A stretch of DNA of 64,000 nucleotides from JBBRNV01 sp038227435 (GCA_038227435.1 JBBRPW010000001.1:57197-121196); one strand, 5' to 3'; shown: positions 24,669 through 33,018, counted from the first letter of the stretch. The notes: generated by a model from the sequence alone, not told the origin. Numbers and translations are program-made.

Positions 24669-25007
24669 ATGGCACGATCACTTAATAAAGGACCATATAT
24701 CGATGAAAAACTACTCAAGAAGATTGAGGGTAAAAACCCGCGGGAAACTGCGATTATTAATACTTGGGCACGACGAAGTCAGATCGCACCTGAAATGATT
24801 GGTTTTAAGTTCGGAGTTCACAATGGAAAGCAGCATCTTGAAGTGCTTGTTACTGAAGACATGGTAGGACACCGACTTGGTGAGTTTTCTCCAACAAAGA
24901 AATTCCTACGACACGGAGGTAAAATGCAAAAAGAACAAGAGCAGGCTAAAAAAGATGCTGAAATCCAGGCAGCAAAAGCTGCTAAAGCTACTCCCGATAA
25001 AAAATAG
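24669..25007 (+). CDS. rpsS: Small-subunit ribosomal protein uS19
   Basis: A 112-aa 30S head protein. MARSLNKGPYIDEKLLKKIE and the GHRLGEFSPTKKFLRHGGK motif are diagnostic. A C-terminal Lys/Ala/Glu-rich tail of about 25 residues extends past the usual 90 aa. It is first in the sub-unit driven by the 24567 promoter. Confidence 0.97.
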   Translation: MARSLNKGPYIDEKLLKKIEGKNPRETAIINTWARRSQIAPEMIGFKFGVHNGKQHLEVLVTEDMVGHRLGEFSPTKKFLRHGGKMQKEQEQAKKDAEIQAAKAAKATPDKK

Positions 25008-25030
25008 TCTAAAATTATACCCTTTATTAT

Positions 25031-25480
25031 ATGAAATCTTATCTTGCTAACTACCGACAATCACCACGAAAAGTTCGCCTTATTGCGGACCTTGTTCGAG
25101 GTAAAAAAGTAGATTTAGCAATTCAAGAACTTACATTTACATTCAAACGAGCATCAGCTCCTATGGTAAAAGTAATTAAGAGTGCAATTTCAAATGCAGT
25201 TCATAACGACAAAGCAAATCCTGAAGCACTTTTCATTAAAGAAATTCAAGTTAATAAAGGATTGGTGATGAAACGAATGATGCCTCGAGCTCGTGGATCA
25301 TCAGCTCAAATTCTTAAACGAACAAGTCATATCTCTGTAATTCTCGGAGAAAAAACAGTAGAAGAAATGGCAAAGAAAGTTAAGAAGTCTCGAGCACAAA
25401 AACGAGAAACAAAAAAAAGATCGGCCAATAAGGACGGTGGCCGACGTGATTCCGCTGAATCAGCCAATAACAACAAATAA
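25031..25480 (+). CDS. rplV: Large-subunit ribosomal protein uL22
   Basis: A 149-aa tunnel-lining protein. YRQSPRKVRLIADLVRGKKV and the beta-hairpin loop MKRMMPRARGSSAQILKRTSHISVI are present. A roughly 35-residue basic/Asn-rich tail (KRSANKDGGRRDSAESANNNK) is not part of the usual protein. The DNA coding for it contains two tandem hairpins just before rpsC. Confidence 0.96.
   Translation: MKSYLANYRQSPRKVRLIADLVRGKKVDLAIQELTFTFKRASAPMVKVIKSAISNAVHNDKANPEALFIKEIQVNKGLVMKRMMPRARGSSAQILKRTSHISVILGEKTVEEMAKKVKKSRAQKRETKKRSANKDGGRRDSAESANNNK
25421..25462 (+). other. Two tandem hairpins in the 3' end of rplV
   Basis: TCGGCC (25421-25426) pairs with GGCCGA (25439-25444). TGATTC (25447-25452) pairs with GAATCA (25457-25462) around CGCT. 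They encode the uL22 tail and end 24 bases before the rpsC start, where they could modulate its translation. Confidence 0.45.
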
Positions 25481-25486
25481 TTATAT

Positions 25487-26176
25487 ATGTCACACCACGT
25501 ACATCCATATTCACATCGACTAGGTATCATCCGTGATTGGAAATCACGATGGTTTGGAGTTAACAAACAATTCCGAGATTATTTCAAGGCAGATATTCTG
25601 CTTCGACAATACCTAGAAAAAAAATTGAAAGGGATGTATATCGCTGGTATTGATATGGAACGAAGCCAGAAAACTCTCCGAGTAGTCATTAAAACCTCTC
25701 GACCAGGAATGGTTATTGGTCGAAGTGGGGAAGGAGCAACAAAACTCCGAGAAGACGTTCTAAAATTTATGCGAAAGAATAAGCTTGAGCAATCACAGGA
25801 GCTAAAGATCGATATTGAAGAAGTTCGATCACCTGAATCAAATGCCCAGATCGTGGCTCAAATGATTGCTGAAGGACTAGAAAAACGAATGGCTTTCCGG
25901 CGTGTAATGAAACAAACTGTTGAAAAGGTTATGGCTAACCGAGATGTGCTTGGAGTTAAAATTTACCTAGGAGGACGACTTGGAGGTGCCGACATGGCGC
26001 GTTCAGAAGTTCTTAAAAAAGGACGAATTCCACTTCAAACTTTCCGAGCCGATATTGATTATGCAACAACTCGAGCAACAATTGCTCAAGGAGATTTAGG
26101 AGTAAAAGTGTGGATCTATAAGGGTGATGTCTTTGAAAAAGAGGCAGGAGCTCCTAATCAGGCACAAAATAATTAA
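25487..26176 (+). CDS. rpsC: Small-subunit ribosomal protein uS3
   Basis: A 229-aa mRNA-entry protein with an N-terminal KH type II domain (PGMVIGRSGEG gives the GxxG loop) and a C-terminal domain with GRLGGADMARSEVLKKGRIPLQTFRADIDYA. It starts 6 bases after rplV, so the two are probably translationally coupled. Confidence 0.97.
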   Translation: MSHHVHPYSHRLGIIRDWKSRWFGVNKQFRDYFKADILLRQYLEKKLKGMYIAGIDMERSQKTLRVVIKTSRPGMVIGRSGEGATKLREDVLKFMRKNKLEQSQELKIDIEEVRSPESNAQIVAQMIAEGLEKRMAFRRVMKQTVEKVMANRDVLGVKIYLGGRLGGADMARSEVLKKGRIPLQTFRADIDYATTRATIAQGDLGVKVWIYKGDVFEKEAGAPNQAQNN

Positions 26177-26193
26177 GCGATAATTTTAATACC

Positions 26194-26613
26194 ATGTTAT
26201 TCCCTAAAAAAGTAAAAAATCGAAAATGGCAAACAGGACGAAAAAAGCGAAACTTTAGAAAAGTTGAAACTCGTGGTCTTGAAGTGTCTTTTGGTTCACA
26301 TGGATTAAAGGCAACAGCATACGCACGAGTAAGTTCAAAACAACTTGAATCAGCTCGAAAAGTACTTGCACGTGCCGCTTCAAAACTTGGAAAAGTATGG
26401 ATTCGAGTATTCCCAGATCGACCTGTAACTCAAAAAGCAGCTGAAGTAGGGATGGGTAAAGGAAAAGGAGATCCTCAGTATTTCTGTGCAGAAGTATTTC
26501 CAGGGCGAGTACTCTTTGAAGTAGACGGAATAGACGCCGTTGCCGCCAAAGAAGCTCTTCGAAAGGCTGGAACAAAACTTCCTGTTAAAACAAGAATCAT
26601 CGAACGAATCTAA
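26194..26613 (+). CDS. rplP: Large-subunit ribosomal protein uL16
   Basis: A 139-aa protein next to the A-site tRNA. MLFPKKVKNRKWQTGRKK, GSHGLKATAYARVSSKQLESAR and the GKGKGDPQYFCAEVFPGRVLFEV loop match. Standard length and operon position, with 17 bases after rpsC. Confidence 0.97.
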   Translation: MLFPKKVKNRKWQTGRKKRNFRKVETRGLEVSFGSHGLKATAYARVSSKQLESARKVLARAASKLGKVWIRVFPDRPVTQKAAEVGMGKGKGDPQYFCAEVFPGRVLFEVDGIDAVAAKEALRKAGTKLPVKTRIIERI

Positions 26614-26635
26614 TCTCAAAGAATAAAATAAAATT

Positions 26636-26827
26636 ATGAAAAAAAGCGAATACAATGGAAAAGAACGAGCAGAACTCACAAAAACTTTAGCTGAAAAGCA
26701 GAAGGCGCTTAATGAATTTTATTTTAGTCTTTCAGGAGGAAAAGCAAAAAATGTAAAGGAAGGATCAAAGCATCGAAAAGAAGTTGCTCGAATCTTAACT
26801 GCACTTAATGCAAATCCTAAAGCATAA
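26636..26827 (+). CDS. rpmC: Large-subunit ribosomal protein uL29
   Basis: A 63-aa two-helix exit-tunnel protein. ELTKTLAEKQKALNEFYFSLSGGK corresponds to the usual helix-loop LRFQ...GQ segment, followed by RKEVARILTALN. Short and Lys-rich, and confirmed by its position between rplP and rpsQ. Confidence 0.9.
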   Translation: MKKSEYNGKERAELTKTLAEKQKALNEFYFSLSGGKAKNVKEGSKHRKEVARILTALNANPKA

Positions 26828-26861
26828 TCTTAATTAACAACAAATTTTAACAACCAATTAT

Positions 26862-27134
26862 ATGGCAACAAAACAAGCAACAACAGAAAAGACAGAAAAG
26901 AAAGTGGCTCACAAGCGAGAATTGAGCGGTGTTGTTGTGTCAGACAAAATGAAAGATACGATTGTTGTTAAAATTGATCGGTTTGTTAAACATGTTAAGT
27001 ATGGTAAATTCCAAAAGCTTTCAAAGAAATATAAGGCACATGATGCTGGAAATACTAAGAAAATTGGTGAAAAAGTAACCATCGTAGAATGCCGACCAAT
27101 GTCAAAAGACAAGCATTTCATCGTTAAAGCATAG
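26862..27134 (+). CDS. rpsQ: Small-subunit ribosomal protein uS17
   Basis: A 90-aa 16S-binding OB-fold protein. ELSGVVVSDKMKDTIVVKIDRFVKHVKYGKF and KKIGEKVTIVECRPMSKDKHF are diagnostic. A short Thr/Lys-rich N-terminal extension precedes the core. Confidence 0.97.
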   Translation: MATKQATTEKTEKKVAHKRELSGVVVSDKMKDTIVVKIDRFVKHVKYGKFQKLSKKYKAHDAGNTKKIGEKVTIVECRPMSKDKHFIVKA

Positions 27135-27152
27135 TCTAATAATTATACATAT

Positions 27153-27524
27153 ATGATCCAACCACGTTCAATCGTTCAAATAGCAGACAATTCAGGAGCC
27201 AAAATTGGCCGAATTTTCAAGGTGCTTGGACATGCTGGTAAACGATATGCACAACTCGGAGACTTGGTTGTTCTTTCAGTTCAAAAAGCTGAACCTCGAA
27301 AAGCAGTTAAAAAGAAAGACGTTCTTCAGGCTGTAGTAGTTCGACAGAAAAAAGCATTCCGCCGAAAAGACGGATCATATGTTCGATTCGACGAAAATGC
27401 AGTAGTTATTTTAGAAAAAGGAAAGATGGATCCTCTTGCAGGACGTGTGTTCGGTCCAATTCCACGAGAACTTCAAGAAAAAGGTTTTCAAAAAATTGCA
27501 TCACTCGCACCTGAAATCGTTTAA
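27153..27524 (+). CDS. rplN: Large-subunit ribosomal protein uL14
   Basis: A 123-aa protein at the subunit interface. MIQPRSIVQIADNSGAKIGRIFKVLG and DPLAGRVFGPIPRELQEKGF are near-consensus. It sits between rpsQ and rplX. Confidence 0.98.
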   Translation: MIQPRSIVQIADNSGAKIGRIFKVLGHAGKRYAQLGDLVVLSVQKAEPRKAVKKKDVLQAVVVRQKKAFRRKDGSYVRFDENAVVILEKGKMDPLAGRVFGPIPRELQEKGFQKIASLAPEIV

Positions 27525-27565
27525 GTTTTAGAATTATTTTATTTATTATTGATTAACACACTTTT

Positions 27566-27781
27566 ATGCACGTAAAAAAAGGAGACAATGTAATAGTGAT
27601 CGCGGGAAAAGATAAAGGCAAAAAAGGTGCTGTTGTTCGATCAATGCCTAAACAAAATAAAGTAATTGTTGAAGGAGTACACATTGCAAAACGACATCAA
27701 CGTTCACGTAAACAAGGATCAAAAGGACAAATTCTTGAAATTCCAAGTCCGATCGATGCATCAAATGTTAAAAAAGTGTAA
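27566..27781 (+). CDS. rplX: Large-subunit ribosomal protein uL24, short form
   Basis: A KOW-domain assembly initiator of 71 aa, against about 100 in most bacteria. KKGDNVIVIAGKDKGKKGAVV and VIVEGVHIAKRHQ are present, ending at SPIDASNVKKV. The C-terminal extension that normally carries the zinc or CVRTG-type segment is absent. Confidence 0.95.
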   Translation: MHVKKGDNVIVIAGKDKGKKGAVVRSMPKQNKVIVEGVHIAKRHQRSRKQGSKGQILEIPSPIDASNVKKV

Positions 27782-27847
27782 CATCTGATCAATTAAAAAA
27801 ATTATTAAACATAACTGTTACCCACGTATAAAAACGCTAACAAATAT

Positions 27848-28393
27848 ATGAAAACACAATCATTCAAAGAAAAAGAAGCTACAATTTTCGACACAGTCGG
27901 AAAGCAATTTGGTATTAAAAATAAAATGCAGACTCCTCGAATTACTAAAGTAGTAATTTCATCTGCAACAGGATCAATTAAAGATGCTAAGAAAAAACAA
28001 TTAGTTGGCGACCGAATTACAAAATTCACAGGACAAAAAGTTGTTGAAAAGGCTGCAAAGAAATCTATCGCTACATTTAAAGTACGACAAGGAGACCCAG
28101 TAGGGTATCAAGTAACGCTTCGAGGAGATCGAATGCGAGACTTCATCGACAAGGTGGTAAACATTGCACTACCTCGAACTCGAGACTTTCGAGGTTTGAA
28201 TCCAAACTCTATCGATTCAATGGGAAACTTTAACTTTGGAATTAAAGAACATACAGTATTCCCTGAGACTGCAGATGAAGAATTGAAAGATGTATTCGGC
28301 TTCGGAATTACTGTGGTTACAACATCAAAAGATAAGGTAATCACTCGAGCATTACTTGAGCACATGGGATTTCTTTTCAAAAAAGACCTATAA
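27848..28393 (+). CDS. rplE: Large-subunit ribosomal protein uL5
   Basis: A 181-aa 5S rRNA-binding protein. TPRITKVVISSATGSIKDAKK, GDPVGYQVTLRGDRM and FRGLNPNSIDSMGNFNFGIKEHTVFPE match the family. A 300-base gap with a new promoter follows, splitting the spc genes into two transcription segments. Confidence 0.97.
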   Translation: MKTQSFKEKEATIFDTVGKQFGIKNKMQTPRITKVVISSATGSIKDAKKKQLVGDRITKFTGQKVVEKAAKKSIATFKVRQGDPVGYQVTLRGDRMRDFIDKVVNIALPRTRDFRGLNPNSIDSMGNFNFGIKEHTVFPETADEELKDVFGFGITVVTTSKDKVITRALLEHMGFLFKKDL

Positions 28394-28693
28394 ACATAGG
28401 TTTTTGACGAATTTGAGAGGGTTTGAGCAAAATAAGCTCGTTAAAAAATTACTCCAAAACGAAGAAAAGTACATTTAAGGTAGTCGCTTTCAGATGAGAA
28501 TATTGAATAAATATCTCAAAAAACAGCGGAAACGCCTCAAATTGTTTGAAAATGTAAAAAATTGACACGCCTAAGCTCTCTTGCTAGTATGCAACAACGC
28601 TTTTAGGCGCTATTTTTAAGCATTCTTTTCAGTTTTAAGAGGTAGAAAAACGATTTATTTAAACAATTTTAGTAAAAATATACACAATCATTT
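28394..28693 (+). promoter_or_regulatory. 300-base regulatory gap in the spc operon with a consensus promoter
   Basis: No ORF worth calling. A near-perfect promoter, TTGACA (28562-28567), 17 bases, TAGTAT (28585-28590), sits about 100 bases before uS14. CGCCTAA (28568-28574) and TTAGGCG (28603-28609) form an inverted repeat bracketing the -10 and start site. Upstream, GAGC/GCTC around 28424 could form only a weak hairpin. The gap may be a site of operon-level control. Confidence 0.65.
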
Positions 28694-28879
28694 ATGGCAA
28701 AAACGTCGGTCGTTGCACGATCACAAAAACCCCCAAAATTTAAGAGTCGCGTTGTAAGACGATGTTTTCGATGTGGTCGAAAGAACGGCTTCATGCGAGA
28801 TTTTGGAATTTGCCGTATCTGTTTCCGAGAATTAGCGAATGAAGGAAAAATTCCGGGCATTAAGAAATCATCTTGGTAA
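28694..28879 (+). CDS. rpsZ: Small-subunit ribosomal protein uS14, zinc-binding type
   Basis: A 61-aa type-Z uS14. The zinc ligands C24, C27, C40 and C43 (CFRC, CRIC) are all present, and RVVRRCFRCGRKNGFMRDFGICR is near-consensus. It is first in the sub-operon driven by the 28562 promoter. Confidence 0.96.
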   Translation: MAKTSVVARSQKPPKFKSRVVRRCFRCGRKNGFMRDFGICRICFRELANEGKIPGIKKSSW

Positions 28880-28897
28880 TTCCTAATTAATTTATAT

Positions 28898-29320
28898 ATG
28901 AACGACAAAATCGCTAACCTCATCACAAAAATCAAGAATGCAAGTTCACAAGGACATGAACTTATTACTGTTCCTCAATCAAAACTTGTTGCATCTGTTG
29001 CAGAAGTTCTTTTAAAAGAAGGATGGATTGCTGGAATTGGAAAACGAGATAATGGAGGTGACTCTAAAAAAGCTAAAAAAGAAGGAGCACTTAAAGTGAT
29101 CGAAATTAAACTTTCATACAATACAGATGAAACTCCAAAAGTAAGTGGAGTAGAGCGACTTTCAAAATCATCAAAGCGAGTGTATTTGGGCTATAAAAAT
29201 CTCCGACCAATTCGAAACGGATATGGAATTATGCTTCTTACAACACCAGTTGGAATCATGACTGAAAAGGAAGCTAAAAAAACAAAGGTCGGGGGAGAGC
29301 CTCTCTTTTTAATGTGGTAG
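28898..29320 (+). CDS. rpsH: Small-subunit ribosomal protein uS8
   Basis: A 140-aa 16S central-domain binder. IANLITKIKNASSQGHELITVPQSKL and GYGIMLLTTPVGIMTEKEAKK are typical, with an internal Lys-rich insertion (RDNGGDSKKAKKEG). uS8 is the spc autorepressor in Escherichia coli; its role here is unknown. Confidence 0.95.
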   Translation: MNDKIANLITKIKNASSQGHELITVPQSKLVASVAEVLLKEGWIAGIGKRDNGGDSKKAKKEGALKVIEIKLSYNTDETPKVSGVERLSKSSKRVYLGYKNLRPIRNGYGIMLLTTPVGIMTEKEAKKTKVGGEPLFLMW

Positions 29321-29353
29321 TGAGTTTCAATAATAAAATATAACAATACATTT

Positions 29354-29887
29354 ATGTCACGAATAGGAAAACAACTCATCGCTATCCCAGAAAAAACTGA
29401 AGTAACAGTTAATGGTGGACTCGTTACTGTTAAAGGACCACAAGGAACTCTTACCCGAGAATTTAAAAGCGCAGTTTCTGTTGAAGTAAAAGAGGGGAAC
29501 GTTGTTCTTGCTCCTACAAAAACAGATTTACAAACTGCAGCTCTTTGGGGAACATATGCATCTCATCTTTCAAATATGATTGAAGGAGTAAATAAATTAT
29601 TTACAAAAAAACTTATCATTGAAGGAATTGGATATAAATCAGATGTTCAAGGAACAAATCTTATCCTTACAATTGGTTTTTCACACCCAGTACCGATGGC
29701 AATTCCTACAGGCCTTAAAGTAACTGTTGAAAAAGGAACAATTACTATTTCAGGAGCTGACAAAGAAATGGTTGGACAATTTGCTGCAAACGTTCGATCA
29801 AATAAAAAACCTGAACCATATAAAGGAAAGGGAATACGATACGACGGCGAAGTTGTTCGACGAAAACAAGGTAAAAAATCTGTATAA
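29354..29887 (+). CDS. rplF: Large-subunit ribosomal protein uL6
   Basis: A 177-aa protein near the sarcin-ricin loop. It starts MSRIGKQLIAIPEKTEV and ends with the conserved KPEPYKGKGIRYDGEVVRRKQGK. Two repeated domains over the usual length. Confidence 0.97.
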   Translation: MSRIGKQLIAIPEKTEVTVNGGLVTVKGPQGTLTREFKSAVSVEVKEGNVVLAPTKTDLQTAALWGTYASHLSNMIEGVNKLFTKKLIIEGIGYKSDVQGTNLILTIGFSHPVPMAIPTGLKVTVEKGTITISGADKEMVGQFAANVRSNKKPEPYKGKGIRYDGEVVRRKQGKKSV

Positions 29888-29917
29888 ACCTACATTTAAT
29901 AATTTCAATATATTTTT

Positions 29918-30271
29918 ATGGCCATTCTTACAAGCAAATCTGAAAAACGAACACGAAGACACAATCGAATTCGTGCAAAAGTACAAGGAACAAAAGAACG
30001 TCCTCGTCTTTCAGTATTTAAATCTCTTAAATTTGTGTACGCACAAGTAATTGACGATGATGCAGGAACAACACTTGTTGCAGTGAACTCAAAAGATTTA
30101 AAAATAAAAGGAAGTAAATTAGGAGCTGCAGAAGTTGTTGGAAAGAAAATTGCTGAAATGGCGATTGCAAAAGGTGTAAAGAAAGTCGTATTTGATCGAG
30201 GAGGATATTTATTTACAGGAATCGTAAAGAAAGTTGCAGAATCTGCACGAACTGGAGGATTAGAATTTTAA
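29918..30271 (+). CDS. rplR: Large-subunit ribosomal protein uL18
   Basis: A 117-aa 5S rRNA-binding protein. RRHNRIRAKVQGTKERPRLSVFKS and KKVVFDRGGYLFTGIVKKVAESAR are diagnostic. Confidence 0.97.
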   Translation: MAILTSKSEKRTRRHNRIRAKVQGTKERPRLSVFKSLKFVYAQVIDDDAGTTLVAVNSKDLKIKGSKLGAAEVVGKKIAEMAIAKGVKKVVFDRGGYLFTGIVKKVAESARTGGLEF

Positions 30272-30292
30272 TACATAATTATTTATAAACCC

Positions 30293-30985
30293 ATGTCTGA
30301 CATCGCACAAAATAATCTAGCTGCAACATCACAACCAGTTGGAACTGGAGCTCAACCCACTCATCAAGGTGGATCAAACTTTGCAAATGCTGCAGGAGCT
30401 GCAATGCGAACAGGGGGAGTTGGAGCTGGCGGAGGATTTCGAGGAGGTCCAGGTGGATCACGAGGAGGAGGCCGAGGAGGTGACCGAAAACCTCGACGAG
30501 AACCTCGAGCAAAACCAGAATTTGATCAAAAAATTCTAGACATTCGACGTGTAACTCGAGTTGCAGCTGGAGGACGACGATTTAGTTTCAGTGTTGCACT
30601 TGTTGCTGGAAATCGAAAAGGACGAGTTGGTGTAGGAATCGGAAAAGCCGGAGATACATCACTTGCAATCGATAAAGCACTTAAGCACGCTAAAAAGAAT
30701 ATGATTGAAGTTCCATTAACTAAAACTGGATCAATTCCACACTACGTTGATGCAAAATTCTCAAGTGCACGAGTAGAAATGCAACCCGCAAAAGGACGAG
30801 GAGTTTCAGCAGGAAGTTCTGTTCGAGATGTAATTGAACTTGCCGGAATTCGAGACATTAATGCAAAACTTCATTCAGGAACAAAAAACAAACTTAACAA
30901 TGCACGAGCTGCAGTTAAGGCTCTTTCATCATTCAAGCCTACAAAAGTTGAAACTCGAGTAGCAGCCGCTCCTAAAGCCGAATAA
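30293..30985 (+). CDS. rpsE: Small-subunit ribosomal protein uS5 with a Gly/Arg-rich N-terminus
   Basis: A 230-aa accuracy-related protein. The first 75 residues are low-complexity, with AAGAAMRTGG, then FRGGPGGSRGGGRGGD, an RGG-type tract, then RREPRAK. The conserved core begins near FDQKILDIRRVTRVAAGGRRFSF and continues with AVVAGN-like VALVAGNRKGRVGVGIGKA and PAKGRGVSAGSSVRDVIELAGI. The core is standard; the RGG tract is unusual and could bind RNA. Confidence 0.96.
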   Translation: MSDIAQNNLAATSQPVGTGAQPTHQGGSNFANAAGAAMRTGGVGAGGGFRGGPGGSRGGGRGGDRKPRREPRAKPEFDQKILDIRRVTRVAAGGRRFSFSVALVAGNRKGRVGVGIGKAGDTSLAIDKALKHAKKNMIEVPLTKTGSIPHYVDAKFSSARVEMQPAKGRGVSAGSSVRDVIELAGIRDINAKLHSGTKNKLNNARAAVKALSSFKPTKVETRVAAAPKAE

Positions 30986-31012
30986 CTTTATTAAATTATT
31001 AACCATACGACC

Positions 31013-31576
31013 ATGCAAACACATAATCTAAAACGGCGAACAGCCAACAAGACAAGTATCAAAGTAGCCCGAGGAGGAAAGCGTGGTAAAACTGCTGGTC
31101 GTGGAACTAAAGGTCAAAAGGCTCGAGCCGGGCGAAAACTCCGACCAGAAATGCGAGATACAATTAAGAAAATTCCTAAATTACGAGGACGAGGAAAAAA
31201 CTCAAACATTTCTTTCTATACAAAACCAACAATTGTTAAACTTGAAAAAATTGAAACAATTCTAAAGGGGACTGTGGTAAATCCAACAACACTTAAAGAA
31301 GCTGGTCTTATCCGATCATATAAGGGAGTAATGCCAAAGGTTAAAATTCTTTTATCAGGAATGGTTAACGGTGAAGAATCAGCTGTAATCACCAAAAAAT
31401 TCTCAGTTTCAGATTGCTTAGTTTCAGAAACTGCAAAAGCAGCTATCGAAAAAGCAGGAGGAAGTATACAATTAGTAGAAGTTAAACCAAAAACACAAAC
31501 CGTAAAAGAAGTAAAAGGCCCGTCAGGAGCTAAAGTTAAGAAGGAAGAAGAAACAAAGAAAGGCGAAGAAAAATAA
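31013..31576 (+). CDS. rplO: Large-subunit ribosomal protein uL15
   Basis: A 187-aa protein. KRGKTAGRGTKGQKARAGRKLRPEM replaces the usual GRGIGSGLGKTAGRGHKGQ, and SVSDCLVSETAKAAIEKAGGSIQ is conserved. A Lys/Glu-rich tail of about 30 residues is extra. It follows rpsE directly, so uL30 (rpmD) is absent, as reported for the whole CPR. Confidence 0.95.
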   Translation: MQTHNLKRRTANKTSIKVARGGKRGKTAGRGTKGQKARAGRKLRPEMRDTIKKIPKLRGRGKNSNISFYTKPTIVKLEKIETILKGTVVNPTTLKEAGLIRSYKGVMPKVKILLSGMVNGEESAVITKKFSVSDCLVSETAKAAIEKAGGSIQLVEVKPKTQTVKEVKGPSGAKVKKEEETKKGEEK

Positions 31577-31602
31577 TTCTACAAATATAAAAAACAAATA
31601 AT

Positions 31603-32889
31603 ATGACATCCTTTTTTGAAAAATGCAGAGCACTCTTCCAGGACAAGTCAATTATCAAGCGAGTATTTTTAACACTACTCGGTCTTGTAATTTTCCGATT
31701 ACTTGCAGCTATTCCAATTCCTGGTGTTGATGTTGGAAGACTGGCTCTTTTCTTTCAGAATAATCAATTCTTAAGTTTACTTAACATTTTCTCTGGAGGA
31801 GGGCTTTCAAATCTTTCAATTGTGATGCTTGGAGTTGGTCCCTATATTACGGCATCTATTATTATGCAGCTTTTGACTATGATGTTCGACAGTTTGAAAC
31901 AAATGTATCAAGAAGAGGGTCAAGCAGGGCGACTTAAATTTTCTCAATATACACGTCTTTTAACTGTGCCGCTGGCTATTATTCAAGCTTTCAGTTTTAT
32001 TTTACTACTTCAAAAACAAGGTGTCGTACCTGCCCTTGGATTGTGGCCTCTTATTACAAACGTATTAATTGTAGTTGCTGGCTCAGTTCTATTAATGTGG
32101 ATCGGAGAACTTATTAGTGAATTCGGAATTGGAAATGGAGCATCACTTATTATCTTTGCTGGAATCGTATCTCATATTCCTACAGTAATTGCACAAAACT
32201 ATGCACTATTTGATACATCAAAAATTCCTGAATACGGACTCTATTTATTAGGAGCCATCGCTATTATTTATTTGGTGGTATATGTAACTGAAGCCGAACG
32301 GCCAGTTCCCGTAACTTACTCACGTCAAGTTCGAGGTGGAAAAGTAATGGGTGGAGTTTCAACATACCTCCCACTTCGACTTAACCAAGCTGGAGTTATT
32401 CCAATTATTTTCGCTCTCTCAATTCTTTTATTTCCCCAGCTTATTGTAAATATTTTAGCTCGAGTAATTACTGGTGGAGCATTCGCAACAAAAATTAAAG
32501 TAGCTGCACAATTTGTAACAGATGTTATGGCTAATCAATGGTTTTACGGCGTAGCATACTTCGTACTCGTTGTTTTATTCACATACTTCTATACAGCAGT
32601 AACTTTTGAACCAAAATCTATTTCAGAGAATCTACAAAAAAGTGCGGCATTTATTCCTGGAGTACGTCCCGGAGCCTCAACTACAGAATTCTTAGGAAAG
32701 ATCGTAACTCGAATTACTTTGGTAGGAGCTCTCTTCCTCGGTTTCATCGCCATCCTTCCTTTAATTGTGAGAGGATTTACTGGTGAACAATCACTTACTT
32801 TCGGAGGAACAGCCCTTCTTATCGTAGTTTCCGTAGTACTTGACCTTGTTAAAAAAATCGACGCTCAAGCAACGATGCGAGAGTATTAG
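31603..32889 (+). CDS. secY: Protein translocase subunit SecY
   Basis: A 428-aa channel of the Sec translocon with about ten membrane helices. LAAIPIPGVD, the plug and TM2 region (FSGGGLSNLSIVMLGVGPYITASIIMQL), GIGNGASLIIFAGIV and FKPxSxxxNLxKxGxFIPGxRPG-like PKSISENLQKSAAFIPGVRPG are visible. Last gene of the block; a terminator follows. Confidence 0.97.
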   Translation: MTSFFEKCRALFQDKSIIKRVFLTLLGLVIFRLLAAIPIPGVDVGRLALFFQNNQFLSLLNIFSGGGLSNLSIVMLGVGPYITASIIMQLLTMMFDSLKQMYQEEGQAGRLKFSQYTRLLTVPLAIIQAFSFILLLQKQGVVPALGLWPLITNVLIVVAGSVLLMWIGELISEFGIGNGASLIIFAGIVSHIPTVIAQNYALFDTSKIPEYGLYLLGAIAIIYLVVYVTEAERPVPVTYSRQVRGGKVMGGVSTYLPLRLNQAGVIPIIFALSILLFPQLIVNILARVITGGAFATKIKVAAQFVTDVMANQWFYGVAYFVLVVLFTYFYTAVTFEPKSISENLQKSAAFIPGVRPGASTTEFLGKIVTRITLVGALFLGFIAILPLIVRGFTGEQSLTFGGTALLIVVSVVLDLVKKIDAQATMREY

Positions 32890-32927
32890 AATTACGTACT
32901 TCGTTTTACCCCAAATTACAATGTACG

Positions 32928-32966
32928 AAAAGACGCTTGTTTATAAAAATAGGCGTTTTTTCTTTT
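32928..32966 (+). terminator. Intrinsic terminator after secY
   Basis: AAAAGACGC (32928-32936) pairs with GCGTTTTTT (32953-32961, one G-U) and is followed by a T-rich run. It ends the tuf-secY block. Confidence 0.8.
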
Positions 32967-33018
32967 ATTTTTCAACCTTTTCTTATTTTTTACTTCCATG
33001 AGATAATTGCCTAACAAT

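Noticed and set aside
26255..26575. 106-aa minus-strand frame inside rplP
   Set aside because: Shadow of a strongly conserved gene; no start signal and no conserved pattern.
30985..31013. Missed rpmD (uL30) between rpsE and rplO
   Set aside because: Only 27 bases separate the two genes. Loss of uL30 is already described for CPR, so this is expected rather than novel.
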